Assembly: GCA_028023455.1 (NCBI GenBank)
Contig: JAQFVV010000208.1
Location: 186,001-250,000, forward strand
DNA length: 64,000 nt
Source of the DNA: Epiperipatus broadwayi
Lineage: Eukaryota; Onychophora; Udeonychophora; Euonychophora; Peripatidae
Reading direction: 5' to 3'
How positions within the stretch are numbered: position 1 is the stretch's first letter; each line of letters begins with the position of its first letter. Shown here one piece after another: positions 22,723-33,835 of this stretch. A program made the position numbers and the translations under genes. Below the pieces are notes generated by a model. That model had not been told where the DNA came from, did no database searches, and saw only the letters and a list, made by a program, of their open reading frames with translations.

Positions 22723-24590
22723 ATGATAGAATTAGAAACGAGTGATGAAGTTAATATTGAACTCGAAATGGAAGGGATTAATGTAGCACAAATATCAAAT
22801 TCTTTTAGAGAGGGTATGGATACTTATATTTTCTAAAATCAAGAACAAAATATTTTTTCATCTGGGAACACTGTATTGGAAAATATTATACCCCAAGAAA
22901 CAATAATGAATATAGAAATACAAAGGAAGAAAGAACAAACACAAATGATACTCTTCTCAACTAATTGATGATGAAGATACAAAATTTATCAATGAATATG
23001 AGGAATGGTATGATTAAGCTCTCATTACATATGGTCACTAAAGAAGACATGAAAAAACAAAATGATTTCAAAATAGAAATGAAAAATAATATGATGAAAC
23101 TATCATTAGATATGTCACAAGAAATAAAAAAGAACAATGATGAAAGAGATTGTAAATGTCAAACAAGATTTATTGAATTTGGAAAACAAATTGAAAACAA
23201 AATTGATAATAAATTTACCGAAGTATTAAAATCTTACAATGATTTCAAAATTGAAGTGCTAAAAAATCTGAAGCAATACCAGAAAGGAATAGATAAGGAA
23301 GTAGAGAGATTACATTCGGAAGTGAACGAGTATATAAAAGATTAAGAAAATTATAAAAAAAAAATTAATACACTAGAAAGTAATGATAAGTATATTGGGA
23401 TCAAACAAAATTTAATTGAAGCTGAAATCACCCAAAATAAAAACAATGTTGAAAAGTTAATTAAGGGTCAAAATAACTTACAAAGTCAGTAGAAAACATA
23501 ATCAGCTCAATAAATCAAAAATTTGAAAATTTAGAATACGAATTCTCTTGTAAATTACAAATATTAAATAAAAAGCAAATACAAGATGTTTAAAATATTA
23601 AAACATCGAAAAATGAATGTGATATAACGAGAGAAAAATTAGATCTCATCATAAAAAAAATAGATAGTGTGGACGTTAAACAAAATAAAATGAACGATCT
23701 ATACAATATTTCCCAAGAAGCAAAACATTTACTTCAAATCAACAGTATGGAAGAAACTATCTTCAACAGACCAATGGGAGAAATTGATGAGCAAATGATA
23801 CAGCCAATTATAAATAAACCAAATGAAATAAGTAATAAAGATAATAATGTTCAATAAATACTATTAATCAATTCATAAAACTTAAAATATTCAAAGCTTT
23901 ATGAATGAGGTTCCGATTGAGCATTTAAGAAACCTGAATTTATACTTCTCAATCAATACTAACCTGTCAGAAGGGAGAAAATTGATAATGGCTTATAGTC
24001 ACTTACAAGGCAAGGCACTATCATGGTGGGAATCATTATTTCAAACACTATCTACTTTTTATGAATACCAAGCATTACTAATGAAAAACTTTTGGAATAA
24101 GAATCGTCAAGAAGCATTGCTGTATCAATTACTCCAAGAAAAATATAGAAATGCTTCTGGAGAAACCTTAACTAAATTCTTTAGATGGCAGGTGGCCAAA
24201 TTATACCCTAGAAACATACCATTTAAGTGAAAGTCAAATCATAAGAAATGTGAAACATAACCTCCCATTAAAAATAGAACAATCTTTACTCTGCATCAGT
24301 GCATAGAACAGAGAACAAGTTGCAGATCTTTTAAATAACACTGATATAAATGATCATATGGCAAACAAAATTCCTGAAAAAAAGAAAGGAATATTAGTCA
24401 ATGCTATCAATTGCAAAAGAAGGAAAAATAATAGTGACCCCCATTATTGGAAGCGAAAATTAAATCAAAATGATATCAACAATGGAATATTGAATGAGTA
24501 TCTAGACAATCGCAATCCTATCACAGATATTCTTAACAATCCACAAAATTTGGGTGTAATAAAACTACACCTAAAACTACTCTTAAAATA
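22723..24590 (+). pseudogene. gypsy gag remnant
   Basis: It begins MIELETSDEVNIELEMEG at 22723. A long Lys/Asn-rich coiled coil covers 22965-23345 and continues past stops to about 23850 (KMDVKQNKMNDLYNISQEAKH region). A capsid-like stretch follows at 23890-24240, with LIMAYSHLQGKALSWWESL (23985-24040) resembling the A.S.L.G.A..W motif of retrotransposon gag, and a later RWQVAKLYP. No CCHC knuckle is seen. Stops at 22837, 23343, 23854 and 24228 disable it. Confidence 0.75.
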
Positions 24591-24604
24591 AATTAAAACA
24601 GTAC

Positions 24605-24892
24605 TTGAGACATAGTTTCTCATCTCAAAGAACCATATTAAAGAAAAGGAACAAAAGTAAAATATTAACTAGGAAAATCACCAAATTAACCTGTTCATGG
24701 AAAGATAAAGCACCTAATTATGCTTTACAAAGTTGCACCATGATAGAAATATTGTTTGAGGATATATTAGTAAAGGCTTTGTTAGACACCGGTAGCCAAA
24801 TATTAGTAATTTCTGATACATTCTATAATAAAATTATAAATAAAAATCCAAATATTAAGACCACTCACATTAATACAGGTTACCATGGCTAA
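24605..24892 (+). pseudogene. gypsy aspartic protease remnant
   Basis: KALLDTGSQILVISDTFYNK at about 24774-24833 carries the DTG catalytic triad context typical of retroviral-like proteases, preceded by the beta-strand EILFEDI. One such motif is expected per subunit of the dimer. The frame closes at 24892, and the next coding block is in another frame. Confidence 0.85.
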
Positions 24893-25144
24893 CAACAGAA
24901 AAGCCAAACTAGTACAAAACTAAATATGAATTGAATTAAAGGCTGGCCAAATCGTTATTGATCATGTTTTTTCTTATATTAAATCAATATATGATTGATT
25001 TCTCAAACAAGTTAATCAGGGTAAATGATGATGTTTTAAAGATGACATTACTGCCAAAATACGACCTACCTGAAATTGATTGCATGTTATTAAACATACC
25101 AGAAACACTCATAGAAAAAAAATCACCAAATCTAATTTAATTAA

Positions 25145-25963
25145 AAATGATGATGTAAACAAGTTGCAATCTATCATTGATGAATACAAGATCACATTCT
25201 CTGAAATTCCAGGAATAATAGAAGGATTTCAAAAGAGAAAATTATTTCATGACCAACCATTTCAATCCAAATTCTATCTTATCCCACATCCATATCAGGA
25301 AGAAATATCCAAACAAACTAATAAGATGATTGATTAGGGAATAATTCCCAAATGCTCTGCACCATATTGCAACCCAATTTGATGGTGAAAAAGAAAGATG
25401 CATCGATGAGATTTTGTTTAGATGCAAGACAATTAAACAAAATAACTATTCCTCATAGAAATATATCACTGCTCATACACTAATTATTCATGAAATTTGA
25501 AAATAAGAAAGTATTTTCTACTTTTAATTTAATCTTAAGTTATTGGAAGATAGAACTTCATACAGAAGATCGCCAATACATGGCATTCTGCTATGAAGGA
25601 TTTACTTACAGATTTAATAGGATACCATTTGGATTGATTAACAGTGGTGCTGGCCTAATAAGATGTTTAGATAAAACATTATCTCCTGAGATCAAACAGA
25701 TAGCAACAATGTATGTAGATGATGTTATGATTGCATCAGCTACTATTGAAGAACATCTACAACATATAAAGATTTTCTTTAAAGAGTGCTATGATAAAGG
25801 GGTAAAGATCAATTTTAGGAAGAGTACTTTAGTATGCAATGAAGTAATTTTCTTACATCACATCATCAGTTGTAATGGGATTACACCTCATCCCAATAAA
25901 ATTAGTGCTATACAGAAGTTTCCTAAACCCACCAACAAATCAGATCATTTTAGGATTGTGTAA
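25145..25963 (+). pseudogene. gypsy reverse transcriptase remnant
   Basis: The N-terminal part (25145-25340) reads ITFSEIPGIIEGFQ and then a proline-rich motif, with a stop at 25336. The main block at 25490-25963 reads FSTFNLILSYWKIELHTEDR, FCYEGFTYRFNRIPFGLINS, and MYVDDVMIAS, which is the catalytic YVDD box, intact. VIFLHHIISCNGITPHPNKI follows, matching the FLGH.IS..GI..DP.K motif with LGH changed. It ends in a frameshift before the RNase H part. Confidence 0.9.
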
Positions 25964-25999
25964 TTTTTATAATCATTTCTACCAAAAATTCTTTATCAT

Positions 26000-26480
26000 A
26001 TGGAACCATTATTGAATCTCATAAGAAAATATGAGAAATGGAACTGGACTGGAGAACAATATGAGGCATTGGCTAGAATTAAAACAGGATTTTTAGAGCA
26101 AATCATAGTAGCTTTTCCTGATTTTAATAAACCATTTATTGTGAAAAACGATAATTTACAAACTTTAGATAACATTATCCCAAATCCAGAAGGATGGCTA
26201 GACAAGAGTTCTCTATTTTATTAGCTGTCTCTTAAAGGTTCCAGAAATAAATTATATGGTTACTGAGAAAGAAGCACTAGAAATATTGTGGGCTTTCTAG
26301 AAATTTTGACGTGTTTCTCAGATCATAGGTAATAGTGATTACAGATCACAAAAGCCTCGAATTCTTGAATTACAGCTACATAACTAATACTTGCATTATT
26401 AGATGGAGCCTGTTATTACAAAAAACTATACAGTCAAATACTGTAAATGATATGAAAATATTGTAGTTGACATGTTAAGT
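26000..26480 (+). pseudogene. gypsy connection/RNase H remnant
   Basis: NLIRKYEKWNWTGEQYEALA followed by FPDFNKPFIVKND corresponds to the end of the reverse transcriptase and the start of RNase H, where the usual catalytic Asp in a DAS-like motif reads KND. Near 26255-26300 a second frame gives NYMVTEKEALEILWAF, the TEKE motif of RNase H. Stops break the domain in several places. Confidence 0.75.
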
Positions 26481-26799
26481 TGAAATCCATGTAAATCAGG
26501 ATAACAAAATTTATTGGTAGACGATGCTATGAATATCGACTTAATGATCAATGAAAAAGTAGAGAACGATTTAATAAATATCCATAACTTACAAAATAAA
26601 GATAAAAATCAGTTCCCAATCATTAAAACATTAATCAAAGAGGAAATTTCTGTACACAGCAATAATCTCAAACAATATAAGGTAGACAATACAGTCTTGA
26701 AATATAAACTGAACAATTATATCGATAGGTGGTGGGTATTAATATCTGAAACATTAAAAAAACTATTCGTAATATGTACATTGCTTATATGCCCACTAA

Positions 26800-27735
26800 A
26801 ATGCCCACAAAACTGAACAATGAAAAAATGATTTTGCTGGCCTAGAATGTACAAAGGTATCTTGAAGAAGATTCAAAGTTGTCAGATATATTTAAAAACC
26901 AAGCCAGTAAACAGGAATTACATTAGTTCAGTAAATTCTATTACACCAGAAAAACCAAATGAGATTTTAGCTATAAATTTTTAAGGATCTTTCCCCCATC
27001 GAGCAAACAAAAGTAACTATCAATAGCTTATGATCTCTTTTCAAAATTCATGTACCCAATACCCCAAGCTAATATTAGATATAATATCAAGTATTAGACC
27101 CTCTCCATTTTAAAGAAATGGGAAAGCCTGAAACAATTTTACCTGATCATGGTACTCCTTTTCTATCCAAAGAATAAAATAAATGGGGTAGAGAAACACC
27201 AAATAAAACATGGGCATACTTCTATTAGAAATCCACAATCAAACCCATGTGAATGTGTGATGTGGAACATTGGATGTCTGTTTAGGACTTTATTTAGAGA
27301 ATAAGCATAAAGGATGAGTAAAGCACACACAATATGTAGCCAACTACATAAATTGGAGTGCTAATGAATCCACTGGATTCACACCCATTTATTAAGTTAC
27401 AATTAAACCAAAACATCACAATTTTGTTTCAAAAATATATACCAATAACTACAAAACCATCTATAGATGGAGAAAGAGATTGGAGGGAAGTTTTCAAAAA
27501 GATGGTACAAGTGGCCTAAAAATGTAATAAAAACATAACCAAATCGAATTATCCAATTTAAAATGGGTGATAAAATATTCCTAAAGAGCTCACATCTCAG
27601 TAAACCTCAAGATTTCATACTTCACAAATTTTGCAACACTTATGAAGGATCATTTATTATAACCAAGAGTGCAGGACCAAATGCACATTGGTTAGATTGT
27701 GGAGCTGAGATCCGTGGCACATATAATGCCTGAAT
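26800..27735 (+). pseudogene. gypsy integrase and GPF/Y-like remnant
   Basis: Pieces in several frames recall integrase: EILAINF and GSFPH near 26953-26999 (first catalytic Asp position reads N), DHGTPFLSKE at about 27145-27174 (second Asp kept), and RNPQSNPCE at about 27223-27249 (Glu kept). STGFTPIY near 27369-27392 fits the family. At 27560-27735, FKMGDKIFLKSSHLSKPQDF then CNTYEGSFIITKSAG and RGTYNA match the GPF/Y-type C-terminal module. It is heavily mutated. Confidence 0.75.
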
Positions 27736-27904
27736 ACTAAAACCTACTGAGGGAAAACAGAGTAATTTCTTCTCAATTAATTCTCCAAAACCAAACTACA
27801 TCAGGTCAAATAAAAATGAAAGGGAAATAACAATAAAGTAATTTTTTTCATACACAAATAAAAATTTGAGAATTGAAGTAAATTTATTATACTTATGTTA
27901 ATCC

Positions 27905-27935
27905 CTTAAAAGTTGAGGATAAATGTAAGGATACA
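27905..27935 (+). promoter_or_regulatory. Possible polypurine tract and 3' LTR start of gypsy element
   Basis: AAAAGTTGAGGATAAA is followed at 27924 by TGTAAGGATACATG, which looks like a purine-rich primer site and a TG-starting LTR. No second copy of the TGTAAGGATACATG string was found upstream of gag, so the LTR is unproven. Confidence 0.4.
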
Positions 27936-29147
27936 TGAAATCAACCATACACACATCAATCTTAAAGACCATTATCACCAACAACAGTCAAAAACATATT
28001 GTTAATGATAGACTAATAACTTTGTGTAAATTTGTCATTAAATTATATTTTTAACTATTCTTGACCATACTTAGATAGTTAAACTTCAAAAAAAAGCAAG
28101 CAATTCCAAAATTATAAAAGAAAAGAAACAATAATTAAACTTTAATATTTGTTAACCCATTACATTAAACACTCAAATATTCAAGTAACATCACAATAAA
28201 AAAAAAGATGTGAACTCAAATCGATATAAAAAAACAATATATAAAAAAGCTGATAGAATTGTTAGCAGAAAGATAAAATGAAAGACTTCTTTTCTTTAAA
28301 AAAGGAGATTTGAACATAACAGTGTCTACTTAATATCCAGCTTTAAAAAATCTAAACTCTAATTCACTATTTAAAATTATATAACAACAGCCATTAATTT
28401 ATCATATCTCCAAAGAGGAAAATATGAAACAAAAAGAAAAATGTGTGTATGAACGCGAATAAACTAAATATTTTACTTTACAAATTGTAGAATTATTATT
28501 ATTATTCATAATAATACTGAATTGTAACATTAAAAATAAGCAATTACCTCAAGCTTATTTTGAGTATTTATGAAATTATAAATTCGCTATTAATTCTTAA
28601 CAAAACCAGAAATATCAAGTAAATTTGTGAACACAGTTACAAAGCTATGTTTGGCTAAAAGAAAGTAAACATCGTAGAGATAAAGTATTCACCATACAAA
28701 TATGACATTAGATTTGAGTTCTAATGGAAATTAGCCTCTACCTATCAGTGCTGAACATAATACCAGAATATATTACAATGAGCGAAAATTATTGCATCAA
28801 AAGGAATAGTGTAGGTAAAAGAATTGAATCACCTCGGAATATTAAAATGACATTCGAACATAGGAAAGTGGATTTAAAATGAAGAAAAAGGAAGATTCAT
28901 GAAAATAGAATTCATTGAATATTCATCAATATGAATTATCACCAATTTAAACTTTGAATTGAATATACCAGATTAACATTATATATAAAAATTTTATTTA
29001 TTTATTTATTTGATAATAGGTCAAATGTCACCCAGTTATAATTTAAAACTATATAGAGTGGTGATTGGGGATATTAGTATTCTCATGTTATCAATAAAAA
29101 GGTATATATAGAAACCCCTTGCTTGCTTAATAATGAAAAAATCAGAT
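27936..29147. other. Possible 3' LTR body; otherwise no recognisable feature
   Basis: AT-rich, with no coding signal. If 27924 is an LTR start, part of this is LTR, but without a partner copy its end cannot be set. Confidence 0.35.
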
Positions 29148-29265
29148 ATATTAATCTTTAATTGAGGTTTAAAGTTTATATCTGTGCTAGAGATAATCTC
29201 TAGTTTAGAAAATGATTAGTAACAATCGGTATTGTATTTATCTGAGGTGGATGGGATCAAAATTG
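29148..29265 (+). repeat. Dispersed repeat H (also at 53793)
   Basis: It is similar to 53793-53920 over about 118 bp, sharing TTGAGGTTTAAA, AGAGATAAT and CAGTATTGTATTTATCT-like strings. At 53793 the same block stands upstream of the second hammerhead motif; here it is followed directly by a SINE-like unit and no hammerhead is present. Confidence 0.7.
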
Positions 29266-29515
29266 TGAGTGGGGTGAGTTGTTTATATCATTAACTCAAA
29301 ATTCAGTATTCAAGAATTGAGGGTCCAGATTCGATTCCCATGCTAGTACTATCACTGGTCAAGCCAGTAATACCTGAAGACGAGAGGAGAATAATACCTC
29401 TCAAAATGTTTCCCCTATATTAATCTGCATGCTATTACTAACAGTTGAATGTATGTTGAAAATTTAAATATAAGTTAAATTTTTCTAACGACATTCAATA
29501 TTTTATATTAGGTGT
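29266..29515 (+). mobile_element. tRNA-derived SINE-like repeat, copy 2
   Basis: GATTCGATTCC at 29328-29338 is a good B box. The downstream body shares CCCATGCTAGTACT, AATACCTGAAGAC, a GAATGTATGTTGAAAA segment and the tail TTTTTCTAACGACATTCAA with 7556-7800. The head is fused to repeat H. Confidence 0.6.
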
Positions 29516-30554
29516 TTGGAATAGTCTAATACATAAATACAAGTAAAATACTATCATCACCCATCTTCAGGAAAGTATTTGATGAAGTATATTAATAATT
29601 TGTACTCATCATTAGAATAGAGATTATTCATTTAATGAATAATATTTCTATAGTGATATTTTTACAGACTTACACTTTAGATTAATGTTCTTAAAAACAG
29701 ATCATTAATTATTATTTCATTAAGTTTTGAAAATTAAGACATCTTTAAATTAAGAATTTAGGATCAATAAAACCCAATTAATTTAAATCTTTCAGAATTC
29801 TCAATTAAATGGAATTGCCATTTCTATTATCTCATCGTATTTTATTTCAATTACATACTATATCAACAAATTGTAAACAAACAAAAATTAAATTATTAAA
29901 ATTCATAAATTAGTTAGAAAAATGCAAATTTTATTTTTTACATTTTGTATTTTAATAGGCATCAACCATTTTTTTGCTTTGTGATAAGCCTCATACAAGT
30001 CTCACATGCTCACATGCACCCGTTTTGTCATGGTGAATTAAAGAACATTAAATTTCTTCATTTTTCCCTAAAAAATTAAAATTTACTTTGAAACAGATTC
30101 AAAGCATAAATGTAGTGATTAGAGCAATTCTGCCAAGTCTAAAAGAATTTGTGAAGTCCTTTTTCTTTAAATGTCAATCTGGAAATTATTTAATCTTGAG
30201 AGGTTGCAGCTTAAATATATTACATGGATCAAGGGTATAGATTCAAGACCATGACAAGCAGTTCATTTGTAAGTGATTAATGTTAAGTATAATGTTTAAG
30301 CTGACAGCCTGGTTATAACGTGTGTTTCTTAACAATGTATGATGTTTGTTATTAGATTTAATATAAAAAATATTGCAAATTCCGAAGTCAGTGTTGATGT
30401 AGTTGTGAGAAGTATTTTTGCCTTAACTGCAATAATTATCACAATTTTTTTGCAACCAACTATTGAAGATTCTGATTAATTAATATTGTATATATTTTCA
30501 ATTGTATTTATTAGCTTTATATTTTATATGTATTTCTTTAATAGTATCTAGATT
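29516..30554. other. No recognisable feature
   Basis: AT-rich single-copy-looking DNA; no coding frame or structure recognised. Confidence 0.5.
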
Positions 30555-30845
30555 ATAATCATCATCATCATTTTCCACCATTATCAGTCCACTGCAAGAT
30601 GAAGGTCTCTCCAAGTTCAATCCATTTTCTCTGATCTCTAGCCTCTCTTCTTCACATCATCTCAAAAAAAATTCTTATTTTATTCATTCATCTCACATGC
30701 GGTCTCTTTCTAGGTCTTTTAAAACTCTTAGAATTTGGGTTAAGATTTCAACTGCTCATCTATTATCAAATCTTCTAGCAATATGCGTAGCACATCTCCA
30801 CTGCAATTTTTGAATTCTTTCAATGATATTAGTAATGTCTGTAAC
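30555..30845 (-). pseudogene. 3' end of an RTE-like LINE (ORF2 C-terminus)
   Basis: On the minus strand it reads VTDITNIIERIQKLQWRC, then HIARRFDNRWAVEIL, then ARDQRKWIELGETFILQW, then a TDNG-like end and a (GAT)n tail. The pattern TDV...I...KW.W.GHIAR...RW, DR..W...GETF.QQW is the C-terminal signature of RTE-type reverse transcriptase proteins, and such elements end in short trinucleotide-like tails. Only the last ~95 codons remain, with stops, so it is a 5'-truncated dead copy. A plus-strand relative is at 63004-63440. Confidence 0.8.
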
Positions 30846-31318
30846 TGAAAATAAATGTAAAAAAATCATGAATTTTATTATGCAAATACAATAAAGAAAA
30901 ATTTGCAATGTTTTCAATTTTTCTTTTTTCATATCAGCATATATTAGTTATTAATGTATTTTATGGATAAATATGACATCCATTGCAAGTTTTTTCATTG
31001 GATTTCCACACAGTTAAATGTAAAAAAAGCATCATCTGAAATCAGTTTTTTGTATTAATAATAGACAAACTATTCACAAAATAATAAAAAGAGAATAACA
31101 ACTCTGGTAGAATTTTAAAAATTCAAGAAAAATAATACAGTAAGTTTATTTATTGTTTTACTGAAGAAGTGTGAATACATATACACACCAGCTTTTATAC
31201 TTATAAATAAATTATGTGTTGCAAATTTATTATATGTTATTTTATTTTAGTAAAATATTTATGTTGATATCTGTTAAAATTTAATATATATGTATTGTAA
31301 TCTTTAAATTAAGTTGCA
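30846..31318. other. No recognisable feature
   Basis: AT-rich, nothing identified. Confidence 0.5.
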
Positions 31319-31890
31319 TTGTACAAAGATATATACATGTTAAAAAATATCGGTATTTCTAGGTCAATTCCTAGAAATATACCGTTTCACCGGCGTTCAC
31401 CCAACAAAAGAGGAATTTTCTACATTATAAACGCAGAAAAGAGTCCTCACATTATGTTGGACAGAGGAGGTGGCGACAGAAGCCAACACAAAGAGACTTC
31501 TTTCTATGATAAAACATAGAAAGAGTTCTCCGACGGCTGCCGATTATGGCTTTTTTCTATGCTAAAAGCAAATAGAAAGAAATGCCTTGATTGGATGCCG
31601 TAGTAGTTGATTTTGTTCATCATTTTCTCATAATAGTAGAATGTCTATTTTCTCTGTAGTTTCTTGTAAGAGTGTGTGTATTTGAAGCAGTCGTAGTTTT
31701 TTAAAATTTGATAAGACGGCCATTTTTTTTAATGTGTTGTAACTTACTTTACTGTTGTAAGTTTAGTAATAATGTCCTGAAGATTCCATTACGAAGGGGT
31801 AACCCTCAAAAATTGCTTTTAAGGGTGCGGAAGGGGAAAAAATTGAAGGATCACGTGAAAAGTACCGTTTTCGCGAGAATTCATCCGTGA
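31319..31890 (+). other. Unidentified stretch of less AT-biased sequence
   Basis: This piece stands out by its CpG-containing, mixed composition (for example CGACGGCTGCCG near 31531 and TTTTCGCGAGAATTC near 31867) against very AT-rich neighbours. Two short frames (31319-31519, 66 codons; 31708-31890, 60 codons) carry no motif I know. It directly precedes two satellite arrays, so it may be the unique part of a larger repeat or an old element, or a 5' exon. No function can be given. Confidence 0.35.
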
Positions 31891-31926
31891 CCAGTTACTT
31901 TTATTATATATATATATACGCACAAA

Positions 31927-32430
31927 CAAAAACAACCCAGTGACTAATTATTAGGAATTACTTGTCCAAAAAAGAAAATTAGTCGGATATTTTTTTTTTG
32001 TTACATTTATTATTTCAAAGTAAGATTAGTTTTATATCTACACACTAACAAAAACAACCCAGTTCCTGATTAATTACTGTCTTTAAAAAAAAAAAAAAGC
32101 AAATTCAACGGGGTTTGATTTTTTCAATGGAGTATTTGAATTACGGTTTGTTTGTTTTTATATATACATAAGATTTACCAAAAAAAAAAAAAAAAGAAGA
32201 AACCCACTTTCTGATTAATTACTGTCAAAAGAAACGCCGGCTATCATTTTTAAATTTAATATTTCAATAACGGTACCCTTTTTATATAGACAGATTTAAC
32301 AAAAACAACCTACTTTCTGATTCATTACTGTCCCCCCCCCCCAAAAAAAAAGAAAACGGAAATTAGTCGGATATCATTTTTTAATTGAGTCTTTCAGTTA
32401 CGGTCCTTACTAATAGTAGTCGGGTATCAA
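31927..32430 (+). repeat. Satellite array S1, four units of about 125 bp
   Basis: Units begin with CAAAAACAACCCAG-like sequence at 31927, 32049, 32179 (diverged) and 32300. They share CTGATTAATTACTGTC and, later, GTCGGATATCATTTTT plus TTACGGT. They differ mainly in the length of A, T or C homopolymer runs (ten C at 32333-32342). Confidence 0.8.
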
Positions 32431-32469
32431 TTCTAAATTGTAGTATATAAATTACTTTACTTTTGATAG

Positions 32470-32988
32470 ATTTAGAATTACGTCTTGCTTTTTTAATAAA
32501 ATGATTGATTTACTCTTGCCCAAAAATACCGTAACTTTAAAAAAAGATACACATAAAGTCCAAAAAAAAATGAGAAAAAACTCCGTAACTTTAAAGACAC
32601 ACACACACACACAAACTAAAAAACAATCTAAGATTAATAAACATTGACTTATTACGTCTTGCTTTTGAATCAAATTATTGATTTACTCTTGCAAAAAAAA
32701 TACCGTAACTTTAAAAAGACACACATAAAGTCCAAAAAAAAAATTCGAAAAAGCCCCATAACTTTAAAGACACACACACAAACTCAAAAACAAGATAAGA
32801 TTAATAAACATTTACTTATTACATCTTGCTTTTGAATAAAATTATTGATTTACTCTTGCAAAAAAAAAAGACCGTAACTTTAAAAAGACACACGTAAAGT
32901 CAAAAAAAAAAAAATTAGAAAAACACCGTAACTTTAAAGACACACACACACAAACTCAAAAACAAGATAAGATTAATAAACATTTACA
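32470..32988 (+). repeat. Satellite array S2, three units of about 170 bp
   Basis: The marker CGTCTTGCTTTT occurs at 32481 and 32655, and its variant CATCTTGCTTTT at 32822. Each unit contains two CCGTAACTTTAAA-type strings, a (CA)n run and AAGATTAATAAACAT. Units 2 and 3 are nearly identical. Open frames across the array are by-products. Confidence 0.9.
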
Positions 32989-33562
32989 AAAATGAAAAAA
33001 CTAACATCATATAATAGTATTAGTGAGTAGAATATTATATTACAAATCTAAAAAATCAGATTTTTTTATATCAAATCGATCATTTAGGTCCGGCCCGAAA
33101 TCGTTATATGTATATGTTTTTGATTGCATCAATGCCATCCTGTGGGTGAACATCAGGGGTGAGAAAACAACCAAAATATCTCTATTGTATATACAAAAAA
33201 TGTTCACACAAGGTGTATGCATGTATTAAGAATGTAAAATTAATGTTCAATTGTAAGTATTATAGCCTAATGCATTTTCCATATGGCTCCACGTTCATGG
33301 CGTTTTATTACTGTAAGTTAATCAAAATGCTATATTTATTTATGCAAAATGTTTTATTAATAGTAAATTTAAATATTCCAATAAATACTCAATGGGAGGC
33401 TAATTGAATTTTTCATAATAATATTACACTATTACCATATACCATGCTTCCTTCTTTAGGCATTTTCCTCAGCACTTACAAGCATGATGTTTTTGGATTC
33501 AATATATTTTATTAATGCATATAATGGTTCCAAAAGAAGAGGTTTTTGAAAATTAATGTTCC
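32989..33562. other. No recognisable feature
   Basis: Short frames at 33023-33229 and 33159-33407 show no motif or codon signal beyond chance. Confidence 0.5.
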
Positions 33563-33835
33563 ATAGATGGAGCTTTACCAATATCTCCATATAAGCCTTT
33601 GTTTACAAAAACATTAAGAGAGATAGAATTCAATATCTCTTTTGTTGTCTCCACCTTCAGATCAGCTGGTTTCAAGAAAATTTGGCTAGTCCCTATCCTT
33701 CACTGATGATAGCCAAATTAGCTTGAAATCAGCTGATCTGAAGGTGGAGACAAGGAAAGAGATATTGAATTCTATCTCTCTTGGCGTTTATGTAAACAAA
33801 TGCTTGTACGGAGATATTGGTAAAGCTCCATCTAT
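33563..33835. mobile_element. Foldback element, arms of about 124 bp
   Basis: The left arm starts ATAGATGGAGCTTTACCAAT at 33563, and the right arm ends with its exact inverse at 33835. The arms agree at all but about a dozen positions and enclose a loop of about 25 bp. No coding capacity. Length and structure fit a MITE/foldback transposon, and the high arm identity suggests recent origin or gene conversion between arms. Confidence 0.9.

Larger units (their letters stand above)
22723..27735 (+). mobile_element. Ty3/gypsy retrotransposon, decayed
   Basis: In order: gag with a coiled-coil N-terminus, protease, reverse transcriptase, RNase H, integrase and a GPF/Y-like C-terminal module, all on the plus strand and with protease before reverse transcriptase and integrase last, which is Ty3/gypsy order. 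Every domain carries stops or frameshifts. No matching LTR pair was found; a likely 3' LTR edge is given separately. Upstream, the element meets the broken end of LINE copy 3. Confidence 0.85.

Noticed and set aside
29550-29600. CTGAAGA-type string on the minus strand as a further hammerhead core
   Set aside because: No GAAA at the right distance and no stem I pairing; other CTGANGA strings (for example 9678, 31162, 54955, 58704) fail for the same reason.
31927-32988. Tandem repeats as a CRISPR array
   Set aside because: Units are contiguous with no unique spacers, and the DNA is animal.
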